Of a stretch of 64,000 nucleotides of DNA, positions 40,288 to 53,300 are shown in pieces. This DNA comes from Yamagishiella unicocca (taxonomy: Eukaryota; Chlorophyta; Chlorophyceae; Chlamydomonadales; Volvocaceae). A program made the translations under genes and the position numbers. The stretch covers positions 310,001 through 374,000 of the forward strand of contig BDSL01000022.1 of assembly GCA_003116995.1 (NCBI GenBank). Reading direction: 5' to 3'. The notes below the pieces were generated by a model. That model had not been told where the DNA came from. It worked only from the letters and a program-made list of their open reading frames with translations, and made no database searches. Position 1 is the stretch's first letter; each line of letters opens with the position of its first letter.

Positions 40288-43200
40288 ATGCCAAGAGCGC
40301 AGGACGTCTCCACGCCCATCGCAGCTGCGTCCTCGCCCCCACCTGCGCCGCTGCTGCCCGGCGGTTACAGCTTGCGGCAGCTGATCGCCACCACCCATTT
40401 TTCCTCCGTGTGGCTGGCCTCCACGGCACCGGCCCGGGGGCAGGGCCCTCTGACTGTGAACCAGAACCCGGAGGATGGGAACACGGCGCTCCGCGACCAG
40501 GCTGCGAGCAGCGGGCGCGTCACGGCGGGACAGCATGCAAGGTCGGCGGAGGAGAATGAGACGTATGTGGTGATCAAGGTAGGTTTGGGCGTCCTAATCA
40601 TTCGTATTGGGCGGGCACAGCCCTAGGTGGATCCACGGGTGGTGCGCCTCAGCGGCTTGGGGCCACAGCTGGCTGGCAGGGTGCGGCAGGGCGGTGGCGT
40701 CCCGCACAGCTGCCGCCAATAGCGTAAGGTGCTGCACCTCGCCCCTCCGCTTCCGCTCCGAAACCTGGACCCAGGCTGTCAATGCCTCACGGCCCACACA
40801 TGCCGCTGTGGCGGTCAACGAGGCCGCCGCCCTGAGGCACCTGGCAGGAGCAACAGCAGCAGCAGCGGCGGCAGGAGCAGCAGAAGCGTCACCAGCAGCA
40901 GCATCAGAATCAGCAGCGGCGCTGCAGGTGGTGACCAGCACAGGCCCCGCGAAGCCGCCGGGTCGCTCCTGGCGCCCCGAAACCCCACCCTCGCCCGAAA
41001 CCCAACCCGCCAGCGACACCAACGGCGCATCCGGCGGCGCCGCCAGCAGCACCCGCACCGGCAGCAGTAAGCTGGCAGCTGCCCTTGGGCCGCTGGAGGC
41101 GCCATTACCCTTCGTCCGCCTGATCGACACCTTCACGACTACCACAGCCCTGGCGGCGGCCTGCGGTGCTCGCGAGCAAGGCCCGCCGGCGACGACGGCC
41201 GCGCAAGGCAGCGCAGGCGGAGCCGTGCCGGAGGGTGCTGCCGCTGCGTCCAAGCCTCGGTGGCGCTGCCTGGTTCTGGAGCGGCTGGGCCCATCGGCAA
41301 CGGACGTGCTCGGGGCCTGGCAGCGGCGCCAGCAGCAGGAGGAGCCGCGGCGGCGGCAGGGGGGGCAGCAGCGCCGCCCTATGGCGGGGCGGGAGCGCGG
41401 GGGAGGGACGGGGCAGCAGCGGGTGGCGGCGGCGGAGGGGGGGGGTCAGCGGAGGGGGCTGCCCCCGCAGGCTGTGCGATGCTTCGCGAGGCAGGCCCTG
41501 GCGGCACTGGACTTGCTGCACAGGTGAGAATGAGTCGTGTAAGGAAATCAGAGGCGCAGGAGGGAGGGCCTTATGTGGCGTGTGTACGCACGTGCGTGGC
41601 GGGGCAGAGCGCCAGGTACGACAGGAAGGCGCCCCGTACCGTAGGCTTGGATGGCGGTCTGGGAAGGCAATGTCGTGTTGTGAGCAGGTGGTTGCTGCCC
41701 ACAGCTTGATCTCCGCCCGCCTCGCCTCGCCGCCGTCCGTGTCGTCATCAACTCCCCTCCACCTGGGCCTTCCCCGCCCTCCGAAACCAACACCCCGGTG
41801 CATCCCCCCGCCCCACACACGGTGCCTCCTCCCCCCCCTCACACACCAGGTCCGCCCGGCTCGCCCACTGCGACATCAAGCCCGACAACTTTGCGCTGCG
41901 GCCGCCCATCGCATCTGGCGACCAGGAGCCGCCAACACCTCCACCCTCACTAGCGCACCAGCCTGAGCATCACCACCACCACCACCACCAGACCCCTCCG
42001 CATGATCATGCCACCCGGGGTCAGAGCTGTGAGCTGGACTTCCTGCAGCAGCAGCAGCAGCCGGGCGCCCCGGGTAGCCGCACATCAGGGCACCGTTATG
42101 CAGCTGGTAGCAGCGGTGGGGGGCAGGCGACGGGTCCGGGTCCAGGCCGGGGGAGCTGGGCGCTGCTGGACTTCGGCAGCGCCTGCAGCCTGGAGCCAGG
42201 GGGTCAGCGAGTGGCGGACGGACCCGCGGGTCGGGGTGCGCTAGGTGCGGGGGCGGGAGAGGCCTCTAGGGGGCCTCTGGGTGCAGAGCAGGAGGAAGGG
42301 AGGGGGCGAGGCGGACTGGCACCACCACTAGGTGGGCGGATTGTTGGGAGGTGGGCTGTGCAGGGCAGGGCTGTGGGAGGGAGGGAGATGCGGCGGATTG
42401 GTGGCCGGTGGGGAAGGACCATGAGAGCCGGAGGAGGGTGCAATGCCGGTGACCACGCCGTCCCAAACACCGCCGCCTAAAACCCCCGCAGTCCACGTTG
42501 CCAAAACAAAACCCATCCCGCTCGGTTTTACCGGTACTTTTCGGTGCCGACCCACCGACGGGTTTCCTCTCCTCTCAACCCCCCCTCCTCCTGCTCCTGC
42601 TGCTGCTGTTACTGCGGCTGCCTCAGGCCACGTGCGACCATGCGCAGCGTCCGACGGCGACGGGCACGCCGCCACCATGTACGACACCCCGTCGTACGCC
42701 GCTCCGGAGCTGACGCTCGGCCTGGCTCCCTCCCCGGCCTCCGACATGTGGTCCCTGGGATGCACCGTGTTCGAGCTCGCCACCGGGAGCAGGCTGCTGC
42801 CGCTGCCGCCGCAGCTGCTGCTGCCGGCCGGAGGCGCGGCGGGGGGCAGCGACGGAGGTGAGGACGGCGACGGGCCGCCGCGCGCGACTGAGGTCCATCT
42901 GGCGCTTGTGGCGCAGCTGCTCGGGCGGCCGCCCGCAGGGCTGCTGGCTCGGGCGCCGCGCGCTGGGTGGTTCTTCGACGTACCGAGGCGGAGGCTGCTG
43001 CTGGAGGACGAGTACGACCTGCCGCCGAGGAGAGGCCTGGCGCAGAGGCTGGGGCAGCACGCGGCGGCGCTCGGGCCGCTGGAACCTGGGAGACAGGGTG
43101 GGGGAGGGGACGGGGGCGCGGCGGCGAGGTCGTTGAGTCGGCTGGGCGGGGGCGGAGAGGAGGGGGGTCGGGGGGGTGTCAGCGGGGTGGGGATGTGGGC

Positions 43201-43471
43201 CCGGGGAGCGCAGGGCGGGGAGGCGGGGCGGGGGTTTCAGGCGGGTGTGCGGGACGGGGCGGGGGCTGTGGAGTGGGGGGCGGGGGTGAATGCGGGTGAC
43301 GGAGGGGGGTGGGGCGAGTGGGACGAGCGGGATTGGGCGGGGCTGCACAGCTTCCTGGTGCCGTTGCTGCAGTGGGACCCGCGGGTCAGACCGCAGGCGC
43401 ACGTGGCGGTACGGCACCCGTGGCTGAAAGCAGCAGCAGCAGCAGCAACAGCAGCAGGCGACGCTCCTTAA
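40288..43471 (+). CDS. SRPK-like serine/threonine protein kinase
   Basis: Four exons in phase give 759 residues: 40288-40578, 40775-41523, 41850-42244 and 42627-43471. Exon 1 has a degenerate glycine loop (LRQLIATTHFSSVWLAS), resembling the LGWGHFSTVWL of SR-protein kinases, and ends with the ATP-binding Lys (YVVIK). Exon 2 carries VNEAAALRHL (helix C), PFVRLIDTF, CLVLERLGPSATDVLGAW and QALAALDLLHR. Exon 3 gives the catalytic loop LAHCDIKPDNFAL and the DFG segment (WALLDFGSACSLEPG), with a His/Gln-rich insert between them. Exon 4 has YDTPSYAAPELTLG, DMWSLGCTVFELATGSRL, HLALVAQLLGRPP and QWDPRVRPQAHVAVRHPWLK. FELATG and the end motif also favour the SRPK/CMGC side. HRD is replaced by HCD, but the Asp is kept. 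The donor of exon 3 was chosen because only it keeps phase with a GTGCGG site. Substrates unknown. Confidence 0.82.
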
Positions 43472-43715
43472 GGCTCCCACAGGATTGGAGTGATACTTGG
43501 TGCGGCGTCGTGACTGCTACATCTGCTCGGTGCTACCCCAGTGCTGTCGTTGCCCCTCTTGTGCACTCGCCGCCGGTGGGTGGGCTGGCAGGCAGATATA
43601 CAATTGTGCATGGTTGGGCACAGCTGTCGATGAAGCGCTGGAACATGGTGTAGATGCGCGTGAAGAGAGGAGCTGGTTTGGCGTGCTGGCGGATGTGAGC
43701 CAGGGGAGGGGCCGG

Positions 43716-43800
43716 AGAGAGGCCAGAGAGAGGCCAGGGGAGAGGCCAGGGGAGAGGCCAGGGGAGAGGCCAGAGAGAGGCCAGAGAGAGGCCAGAGAGT
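43716..43800. repeat. 11-12-bp tandem repeat
   Basis: About seven copies of GAGAGGCCAGGG or GAGAGGCCAGA, in the presumed 3' region between two convergent genes. Confidence 0.9.
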
Positions 43801-43864
43801 ACTGTCGGGCACTGCGCTCCGAAACCACGTCCGGTTGTCGAGGGTCTAGATATGTCCAGTGCCC

Positions 43865-43869
43865 TTACA
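43865..43869 (-). terminator. Candidate poly(A) signal of the SSADH gene
   Basis: TGTAA on the minus strand, about 495 nt past the stop of the aldehyde dehydrogenase gene. Confidence 0.45.
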
Positions 43870-44363
43870 ATCGCGAGCGACCGCCAGCACCGAGAACCAT
43901 TTTCGTCGTAAGTTTTACTCTTCCCTTTACGCGCAGTACTCAAACGTGGTGCTGCATCTAAAATCGAGACACGGCTCTCAGCGGTCCTAAACTGCCAACC
44001 CAAACCGCCGCCAACCAGCGGCCGCCAGCCACAACCCGGCAACCGGCTTCCCCCAACCAGCTCAGCCGTCCCGGCCAGCCAGCCGACACCTTAACCGCGC
44101 ACCCTCCTCCCAAACGGCATCATCCGCACTAGATCACTTTCGCACCTCCCCCCCTTCACACCACTTCACCCCGTCCTCTTTGCCACATCGCCTCATCCTG
44201 CACAACAGAGCCGCCGTGCCTGCTGCCTGCCGCCTACTGCCTGCCGCCTGCCGCCTGCTGCCGCTGTTCCTTCTTCATCCCAGACGCCGCCACCTTCTTC
44301 ATCCCAGACGTGACCCCCACCGTCCGACTGCTGCCCTCCGGCTGCCCAGGGCCTTCCGGCCGC

Positions 44364-47300
44364 CTAGGCAGGCGAGTAGCCCAGCCCCATGCACACGTAC
44401 TTGATGTCCAGGAACTCCGCCAGGCCGTACTTGGACTGCTCTCGACCCAGCCCGCTGGCCTTGACGCCGCCGAAGGGCGCCGCCTCCGACGTGATGGCCA
44501 CCTCGTTGAGGCCCACCTAAAGGGGGGGCCAGGGAGGGACGGAGGAAGGTTCAGGGTTCTGCAGGTGGAAGCCTCAAGTACTTTCAAGGCAAGAGTGGGG
44601 TGCGGTGCGGTCGCGGGCTTGGAGCAGCAGCAATAAGGCGCTCTGCTGCGACCCTGGCCCTGGGCCTGCTCCGGCCGCACTCCTCGGACGGTAATCTCCC
44701 CCTCACCCAGCCCCAGGCCCCCACCCCGCAGCCCCGCCTACCCAGTTCTCCAGCATGCGTCTCAAAACGTCTGTTCTAAACGGCTTTTTCGGGCACTCAC
44801 GGGTCTTCCTCGAACCCCGCAGGCCCCCCACCCCACCCCAGCCCCCCCCACCATGCCAAACTCCAGCTCCTCCGCCACCCGCCACGCCCTGGCCAGGTCC
44901 CGTGTGTAGAAGTACGCCGCCAGGCCGTACTCCGTGGTGTTGGCCAGCAGCACAGCCTCCTCATCGGTGCTGAAGCGGAACAGCGGGATGAGCGGACCGA
45001 AGGTCTCCTCCTTGAAGCAGCGCCTGGGGGGCCGCCCGGGGGAGAAGGGAGGGAGGGTTGCAAGGAAGAAGGGAGGAGGGGAGGGGGGTTGGAGGTGGGG
45101 TGAGGTGAGATGGGTGGGAGTGACGCGGCCCTGGTGCGCGAGTTGAGGCACGGAAGCAAGCGGCAGCGGGCTCGGGAGTGCCGCAGGTGTGAGGGGCGGG
45201 TGGCGCCGCTGTGGCGCTGTGATGCGATGTGGGTTCGGGAGATCGGGAGGTGCGTGCAGCGTCCCTGACTGTGGGCTATAGCGAGCAGCTCCTGACGGGG
45301 CGACCCCCCCCCCGGGCCCCCCGGGTGCCCTCCGGATCCCCTTCCTCGCGACCAGCCTTACATGTCAATGGTGGCGTCACCGATGACGGTGGGCGCGAAG
45401 AAGTTCCCCCCCGCCAGCTGCGCCGGCAGCTCCGGCCTGCCGCCCCCCGCCAGCAGCTTGCCGCCCTTGGCTACCGCGTCCGTCACGTGGCCGCTGACCT
45501 GGGGCGGCAGGGGGGGAGGGGTGCGGGGGGGGTTGGAGGGGTGCGGGGGGGTTGGAGGGGTGCGGGGGGGGTTGGAGGGGTGCGGGGGGGGGGGTGGAGG
45601 GGTGGAGGGGTGCGGGGGGGGGTGGAGGGTGGAGGGGTGCGGGGGGGGGGGTTGGAGGGGGGGAGGGGTGCGGGGGGGGGTGGAGGGTGGAGGGGTGCGG
45701 GGGGGGTTGGAGGGGGGGAGGGGTGCGGGGGGGGGGGTTGGAGGGGGGGAGGGGTGCGGGGGGGGGTTGGAGGGGTGCAGCGTGCAGGGGAGGTAAAGGG
45801 GGGTTCGAGGAAGGGGAGGTAAAGGGGGGTGGGTGGGCGGCAGTGTGTACGGGCAGCATCGCCCACCGGTACGGCTTAAGATGACGTCGTCGACGTCGTA
45901 CTCGAGCCCCAGGTGCCACACAATCACACTACACGATCCGCAGCGATTCGGCGGCTGACAGAGGAGCGGGCGCCGGCTGCTGCTTGCCGACCAGGTAGCG
46001 TCCTGTCCACACCTCACCGCGCGACCAGCCGGGTACGGGCTGCCGCCATGCCACGAGGGCGCCCTAACTAACTGTACGCCCTAACTAACTGTACGCCCTA
46101 ACTAACTGTACGCCCGTTCCTTCCATACCTACCGGGGCATTGCTCCCCCTCCCCGCTCTCGCCCCACGGCATCAACCACGTCCTCACCACCTGCCCCTAC
46201 CCGATATTCCCCGAGCCCCAGCGCGCGGACCTCACCACCCTCTGGAACCAAGGCGCCCGCTACCGCCCCCACCGTCCCGCGCCCCCCCGCGCCGAGATGC
46301 TCGCCGAACTCCACGCTTGTGCCCTCACCTTCACGCACCATTACGAACAACGATACGGCTACCCGCGGGGCGCTCTCGCCGCCTGGGCGGGCACCCTCGT
46401 CGACGATATCACCGCCGCGCTCCCCCCGCCCGACGCCCCCTCCACCTTCACCTGGCCCATCCTCGCGGACGATACCCTCGACGTATTCCGAACCTGCACC
46501 GCCTCCTTCGTCGTCACCGTCACCGACAAATCCTCTTCCACCCTGCAACTCGTCTGCCGCCGCTACTACGCCCAACAATGCATGCAAGACCTCTACGCAC
46601 CAGACGATGTCCCAGTTTTCCCCCCCACTCCCACTTCCCCCGCCCCCCTCGCCGCCGACCCCGCCGCCGCCCCCGCCGCCGCCCCTGCCGCCGCCCCTGT
46701 CGCCGCGGGCCCCCCCGCTGCCCCGGCCGCCGACCCCGCCGCCCCCCCCGCCCCCCTCGCCGCCGACCCCGCCGCCGCCCCCGCCCCCCTCGCCGCCGAC
46801 CACGCCGCCGACCCCGCCGCCGCCCCTGCCGACGCCCCTGTCACCGCTGGCCCCCCCGCTGCCCCGGCCGCCGACCCCGCCGCCCCCCCCGCCGCCCCCG
46901 CCGCCGGTCCCCCCCCGCGCCCCCCGCCGGCACCTCTCCGTTCTACCGCCCCTGCCCGCCGGCCTACATGCGCGCCCTCCTCCTCTTCCACAACATCCTC
47001 CTCACCCCATGGCAACTCGCCTATACCCCCGCCCCCGCCCCCGCCCCCGCCGCCGCCCCCGCCGCCGCCGCCGTTCCCGACCCCGCCGCCGCCCCTCCCC
47101 CCGCCGCCCCCGCCGCCGCCATCGCCGCCGTCCCCGTCCCCGCCGCCGCCCCCGCCGCCGTTCCCGTCCCCGCCGCCAACCCCGCCTACGCCGCCCCTGC
47201 CGCCACCAGCCCGCCCCCCACCCCGCCCCCCCCCGCCCCTCCACGTTCACCCCCGCCTACTACGCCGCCACCGTCAAAATGCACAAAACCCCGCCGGCGA

Positions 47301-50300
47301 TGCGATACCTCGCCTGCTCCCACAAATGCTCTGCCGCTGAAATCAGCGACCTCGTCACCGCTGTCCTCCGTGCCGTCAGCACTCAATTCATTCAGCTCTG
47401 GGACGCCACCCTCCCAGACTTCACCCCCTGGTACTGCCTCTCCTCCGCCGCAGCCGTTAACCTCGTGCATACCTTCAACGCCCGCCAGTTGCCCCACCCT
47501 TTCCTCCCCCCGCAAGCCTACGACTTCGCCCGCCTTTACACCAACATTCCCCACGACCTCCTCCGCACGACCATCTCCACCCTCGTCGCCGCTGCCGTCT
47601 CCCACACCTTCGCCGACCAGCCCCAGCCCGTCTGGCCTTTCATCGTCGTCGCCACCACCCTCTACCCCCGTCAACCGGGCCGGAAACCTCACCACCGGGT
47701 CACCTTCACCCTCACTCCGCCCCAGCACCCCTACAAACGTGTCGGCGATACCGTTACCCGCGTCTTCTCCCTCCGCGACTTCGACACCCTCTTCGACACC
47801 CTCCTCGCCTCCACCTTCATCCGCTTCGGACCCGCCCTCGTCCAGCAAACTTGCGGTATCCCCATGGGCATCTCCGCCGCCCCCTTCATCGCCAACCTCT
47901 TCCTCGCCTGGTTCGAATACACCTTCCTCCGCCAAAGCCTCCGGCCAGACCTCGCGCCCGCCGCCCGCGCCGCCCTCGCCGCCTTCGCCTTCTCCCTCCG
48001 CTTCCTCGACGACCTCCTCTCCCTCCAAAACCCCCACCTCGCCGCTCTCCTATACACCAACGCCACCTATCTGGGCCTCCACGGCATCTACCCTCCGGCC
48101 CTGCGCGTCGAACCCCAACGCCACGCCCACTTCCACCACAACGAAATGCCATTCCTGGACCTTCTCCTCGTCCCTATTCCCGCCGCCGCTTCCTGCCGCC
48201 TCCTCATACGCCTCTACGACAAACGCGTCCAGCCCGCCTTCACCCACGTCCGCCTCACCCGCTTCATCCCCGTCCACTCCAATGTCAATGAATCCTCCAA
48301 GCGCAACATCTTCACCAGCCAGTTCCACCGCCTCCGCCGCGTCATCACCGACCCCCATAACTTCTGCTTCGAAATCGCCCTGGTCTTCAAAGCCCTCGTC
48401 GCCCACGGCCACTCCCAACGCCGGCTGCTCACCACCCTACACACCCTCGTCGCCGCCTCCCCCTTCCTCTACCACCACGCTCGCCGCGCGGGCGACGTCG
48501 ACCTCCTGGCCGACATCCACCGCCACCTATGACCCCACCCGCCCTCTCCCCACCCCCGCCCTGGCGGCCACCCCCACCCCCGCCCCGTCGCGCCCTCACT
48601 CCTCCGGCTCCGCACTACCTGACCGCCGCTGCACCCGACAGCGGCGGGGCCCACACCTCGTCGGGCCAGCCAGCAGCCCCAGACCTCCCTGCCGGCCCCG
48701 GCGTCCAGCAGCCACAGCAGCCGCAGCACCCAGCCCCGGCGTCCAGCAGCCACAACAGCCGCAGCCCCCAGCCCCGGCGTCCAGCAGCCACAGCAGCCGC
48801 AGCACCCAGCCCCGGCGTCCAGCAGCCACAGCAGCCGCCGCACCCCGCCGCCGCTGCACCCCCCACTTGTCATCCGCCGCCGGCCTCCCTCCGCGCCCCC
48901 TCCCCCCCTCCGCACCTCATCCCACGCCAGCCCCTCCGCCCCCTCCACGCCCCCAACACCCCGCCAGCCGCGACCGAAACACTCCTAGGAAACAGTTCCC
49001 GCCGCCTCTCTCTCCGCTTTCCCCCCCCCCCGCCCCTCTGCCCACCCGCGCACCCGCCATTCGCACTCTGTCTCCTCCCACAGCCCCCTCTCCCCCTCCC
49101 CCGCCTGGACCGCCGCTCTCCCACGAGTCCCTCGCCGCCGGCGTCGCATTGTGGCGGCGCCGTCCTCGCTGTGGCAGTGCTGTGGGGATCCGACCAGCCC
49201 GGACCGCGCACTGCCTCACGTCTCCTCGTCTGCTAGCCTTGCCACCTGTCCCGCATCTTCACGCCCCATATTTTCTCACTTCCTCCTTCCGTCGTACAGG
49301 CCTCCGCCGTCCAACGCCGTACACCGCCGTACCAGCCCGCGTCGTACCCGACTCCCCGTATATCCGTCCTCACCTTTCCTGACTCTGCCTCTTTCGCCGC
49401 GCCGCTGGGGCCTCTTCGTTGCTTTGACCCCTGTCCACCCGCTTAGCGCCTGGATATTGTTTCTAACGCCCTCTGCTGCCCCCTGCCCGCATGCTTCGCG
49501 TCTACCGCTTTCCCCACCCGCTCTGGGCCCTGGCCAGGTGAGTTCCGCCACTGGGTTGGGCCTCTGTTCTGGTAGTTTTTTGCTAGTCGTTGCGTTCTTG
49601 TCTGCGGGCGTCGGGACCTGCGTCTGGGCTTTCGCGTCCCCCATGGCGGCGCGGCGCGGCTTCGGCCTGCTCTCCTGGACGACCGCGGACCTCCTCTGGT
49701 AATGACAGCTTCCTCACACATCTGGTCGGTATTCGGGCGGGTCGGGCCGGGGCCTCCGACTAGGACCGGGACTGGGACCGGACCGCGATGGCCGCTCTCC
49801 CATAGCGCCCCAACTCCCACAGTTCTCCTACTAGCGCCCAAAACCGATTCTGCGAAAACTTTACGTGCGTCGCGTGGGGTCCTCGCTCCCGTGCGTCTCG
49901 CCGTAGCCGATATAGCTTAGCCGCCAAAGGTCCTATTACGACCTTCGGCTTTCGTATCCCCAACCCAGTTCTCCAGCATGCATCTCAAAACTTCTGTTTT
50001 AAACGTTTTTTCGGACATCCACGGGTTTCCCTCGAATCCCCGCTCTCGCCACCCGGCCCCCCCTCCCCTTCAGTTCCTGCTCTCCGTTTCCTATGTCGTT
50101 CAATCGGGTCCTCTCGCGGGCCTCCCCTCTACCTAGGCCGGCCCCCAGCCGCTGCGCCCCCCTCGCGCTGCTCACCTTGTTCAGCGCCGCCGCGGTGATG
50201 AGCGGCCCCACCGTCACACCCGCCTCCGAGCCGTCGCCCACCCGGAGCCTCTGGGTCAGCGCGACCACCGCATCTGCGTGAAGACGGGCAGCAGCGGAGA

Positions 50301-53300
50301 GGGCTCGGTGGAGTCAGTTGGAGTCGGTGGAGTCAGTTGGAGTCGGTGGAGTCAGTTGGAGTCGGTGGAGTCAGTTGGAGTCGGTGGAGTCAGTTGGAGT
50401 CAGTGGAGTCCGTGGAGTCAGTTGGAGTCGGTCGAGTCAGTTGGAGTCGGTGGAGTCAGTTGGAGAAGAGCTCGCGGCGGAAGGGGCGGCGCCCGATGTC
50501 CCCAGGGGGCGGATCACACAACATCCGGGTTGATGTTCGCCCAGGGTCGCTGCATTCTACACCACGCATCCAGTACATGCCCACCGAGAGCATCGACAGG
50601 ACACGGACAAGCAGCAGTAGCACAGACGAGCAGCAGTAGCACGCGCCGCGCGCTGTGGTGGTGGTCCTGTGGTGGTGGCTGTGGCGGCAGCTCCGGTAGT
50701 GGCAGCAGCCCGCGGGCTAGCTATCTCGCGAGTGTCCGCCAGGGCGGCAGCCCCCAAACCTCTCCCCCAGAGCCAGCCAGGCCCCGCACCTGCCAGCTGG
50801 TCGTACACCTTCTCGTGTACGAAAATGCGGTTGGCGCAGATGCAGGTCTGGCCCGCGTTGCGCAAGGCGCTGCCCACGACGCCTGGGACGAGCAAGGACG
50901 AGCGGGGTCGAGGGGCGGTTAGGGGGGATGAGCGTTACGGTATGCCGGTTGGCGCTTGCCGGACCCACCGGCCGGGCCCACCTACCAGCTATATGCCTGA
51001 CCAGCCAGTGCCGCCCACCCCTCCCACCCCCTGCACGCTGGGGCCCTTCGCGTCACCAAGCGCAGGGCAGCAGGCCGTTCGTACCTCGTACTGACATCCC
51101 GACCTCGCCTCCCAAATGCTGCCGGGTTTCCCCTCTCCCCCCACCCCTCATCCCAGGGCCCAGCATGCATCCTCCACCCCTCTCTCCCAGACGGGTTTTC
51201 CTTCGTACACGGGTTTTCCTGGCCCCCTCCCCCCCCCCATCCCAGGGGGACCTACTACTGTAACCCCCACCCCAGGGCCCCCTGCCGCACCCTTGGCGGC
51301 CAGCTCCAGATCCGCGTCCTCGAACACGATGATGGGCGCGTTGCCCCCCAGCTCCAGGGAGATGCGCTTGATGGCCTGACCCGCCCCCGCCGCCAGCAGC
51401 CGCCCCACCGCGGTACTGCCCGTGAAGCCCAGCTTGCGGACCGTGTCGGACGACACCAGCTCGTGACCTGGGCGCCGCGACGCGGCGCAGGCACACAGTT
51501 TAAACGGTTGGCGGTTGACGGTTGACGGTTGGAGGGCCGGTTGGGGGGGGGCGCCGGTGGGGGCCGGGCCCCAGCGCAGCACACCCAGCCCTGGGATCCG
51601 GCTCTGGAACACGGGATCCACTTGATATCTGTGAAACCTGGCTAGTGGCTAAGGTCTAAGGGCCGTTGGCAGAGGTGGAGCAGCCGGCGACCCACCGACC
51701 CACCGATCGCCGCTGCGTCCCCCATCACGATGTTCAGGCAGCCGTCCGGCAGCCCTGCCCTCTCCGCCAGCTCCGCCAGCGCCACCGCCGTCAGAGGCGT
51801 CAGCTCGGCGGGTTTAAGGACCACCTGGGGGCGAGGCGGGGGGAGGCGGGGGCAGGGAGGGGGGAGGTTGCTTCAATACACAGCACCCGCCCATGCCATT
51901 TCCCAGTCAGACGCCACGGCACCCCCCCGGCAAGCCTTCGCCCAACCCTGTATGGCCCGCCCACCCACAACCCTCCACTGCAGCACCCACCGTGCATCCA
52001 GCCGCCAGCGCCGGCGCCACCTTCCGGGTGATCTGGAGGGAGGAGGGAGCGGGGCACGGGGGGGGGGTGGGCGGCTGAGGAGCGGTGCGACGTCGTGCGC
52101 ACTCAGGGCGGCCCGGCGGCCCGGCGGCCCCGCGGCCCGGCAGGCGGTGCCCTCACCCCCAGCCGGCAAGCTCGCACCCACCATCGACATGGGGAAGTTC
52201 CACGGTGTGATGGCGCCCACCACGCCCACCGCCTGCTTGAGCACCAGCATGCGGCGGTCCGTGAGGGGCGGCTCCAGCACGTCACCGCACACCCGCACAG
52301 CCTCGCCAGCGAACCAGTCCACGGAGGCGGCGCTGGGGGGGGTGACGAGACGACGAAGACCCGGTTACACGACGTAGGAAACGGAGAGGTAGGGGGGGAG
52401 CAGGTGGGGCGCGGAGGCGCGAGTGCCGTACGTATCGGAGGGGGACCGGGGAGGTTGCCGAGGTTGCCGGACCGAGGTTGGGGTGGAGGGGCTGGCGCCC
52501 CACCGGCCCGTCTCAGCCCGCCACCCTCCCTCCGGTTCTTTTATTGTAGCCCCCCTCCCTCCAGCCGCCCAAGGTTTTCATCTGGACGGCGCTGCCATAA
52601 CCATCAGCATCGCCCACTGTGTCCCCCCTTTTTCGCGGATCCTCGGACTCTCTTATAACCCCTCCCCCTTTCCTTCTCCTCCCCTTTTCCAGCTTCGTGG
52701 TTGAATAAACCGAACACATACAGCCCGGCCCCCCCCGGCCGCCCACCCACCCCGACGCGATCTCCCCCAGGGCCTCCGCCGTGGGCTTGCCGCACTCGAG
52801 CGTCATCAGCGTCGCAATGTCCGCCTTGTGCTCCTGGATGAGCTCGTACCAGCTGGGGCAGGGAGGTGGGAGGAGCCCGGAGGGCGGGAGGGCTACTGCC
52901 GTGTTAAGAGGGCCGAGCGAAGAGCTGTAGCCCTGGAACCCTACAGCCCTGCAGACGCAACCCCGCCGCGACCCAAATGCTCCCCCTCCGCCCCGCCTAA
53001 GGCCCCACGCACTTTCCTCACAATCCACCCCTCCGGCCCCCCCGGGGGGTGGATCCTCTTATAAACAAACCCGGCCCCGCCGAGTCGAGTAACCGGTATT
53101 TTTCTGTAACCCCCCGGCCACGCCCCACCCCGGCCCCACCGGCGCAGTACGGCTGCTCGCTCCTTGGCTGGCCTGCCTCGCCACTGAGGCAGCACCGCGT
53201 GAGCCGCGGCGATGGCGGCGCGCGTCTCGTCAGCCCGCATTCGCGGCATGGTGGCGATCACGGCGCCGGTGGCCGGGTTGATGACCTGGCAGGAGGGGGG

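Larger units (their letters stand above)
43472..44363. other. Convergent intergenic region between the kinase and SSADH
   Basis: 3' untranslated regions of both genes. It includes a short GAGAGGCCAGGG tandem array (43716-43800) and a minus-strand poly(A) candidate at 43865-43869. No gene seen. Confidence 0.55.

Noticed and set aside
47186..48037. 283-codon minus-strand acidic open frame
   Set aside because: Exact antisense of the RT domain; Glu/Gly richness is the complement of its Pro/Ala/Ser codons.
46140..49382. 1080-codon plus-strand open frame
   Set aside because: Only a short part (about 46.92-47.1 kb) looks protein-like; the rest is a Pro-rich shadow of the RT frame and continues past the RT stop into low-complexity DNA.
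49750..50000. Hammerhead ribozyme, as in some Penelope-like elements
   Set aside because: A CGAAA is present but no CTGATGA core could be found on either strand near the element ends.
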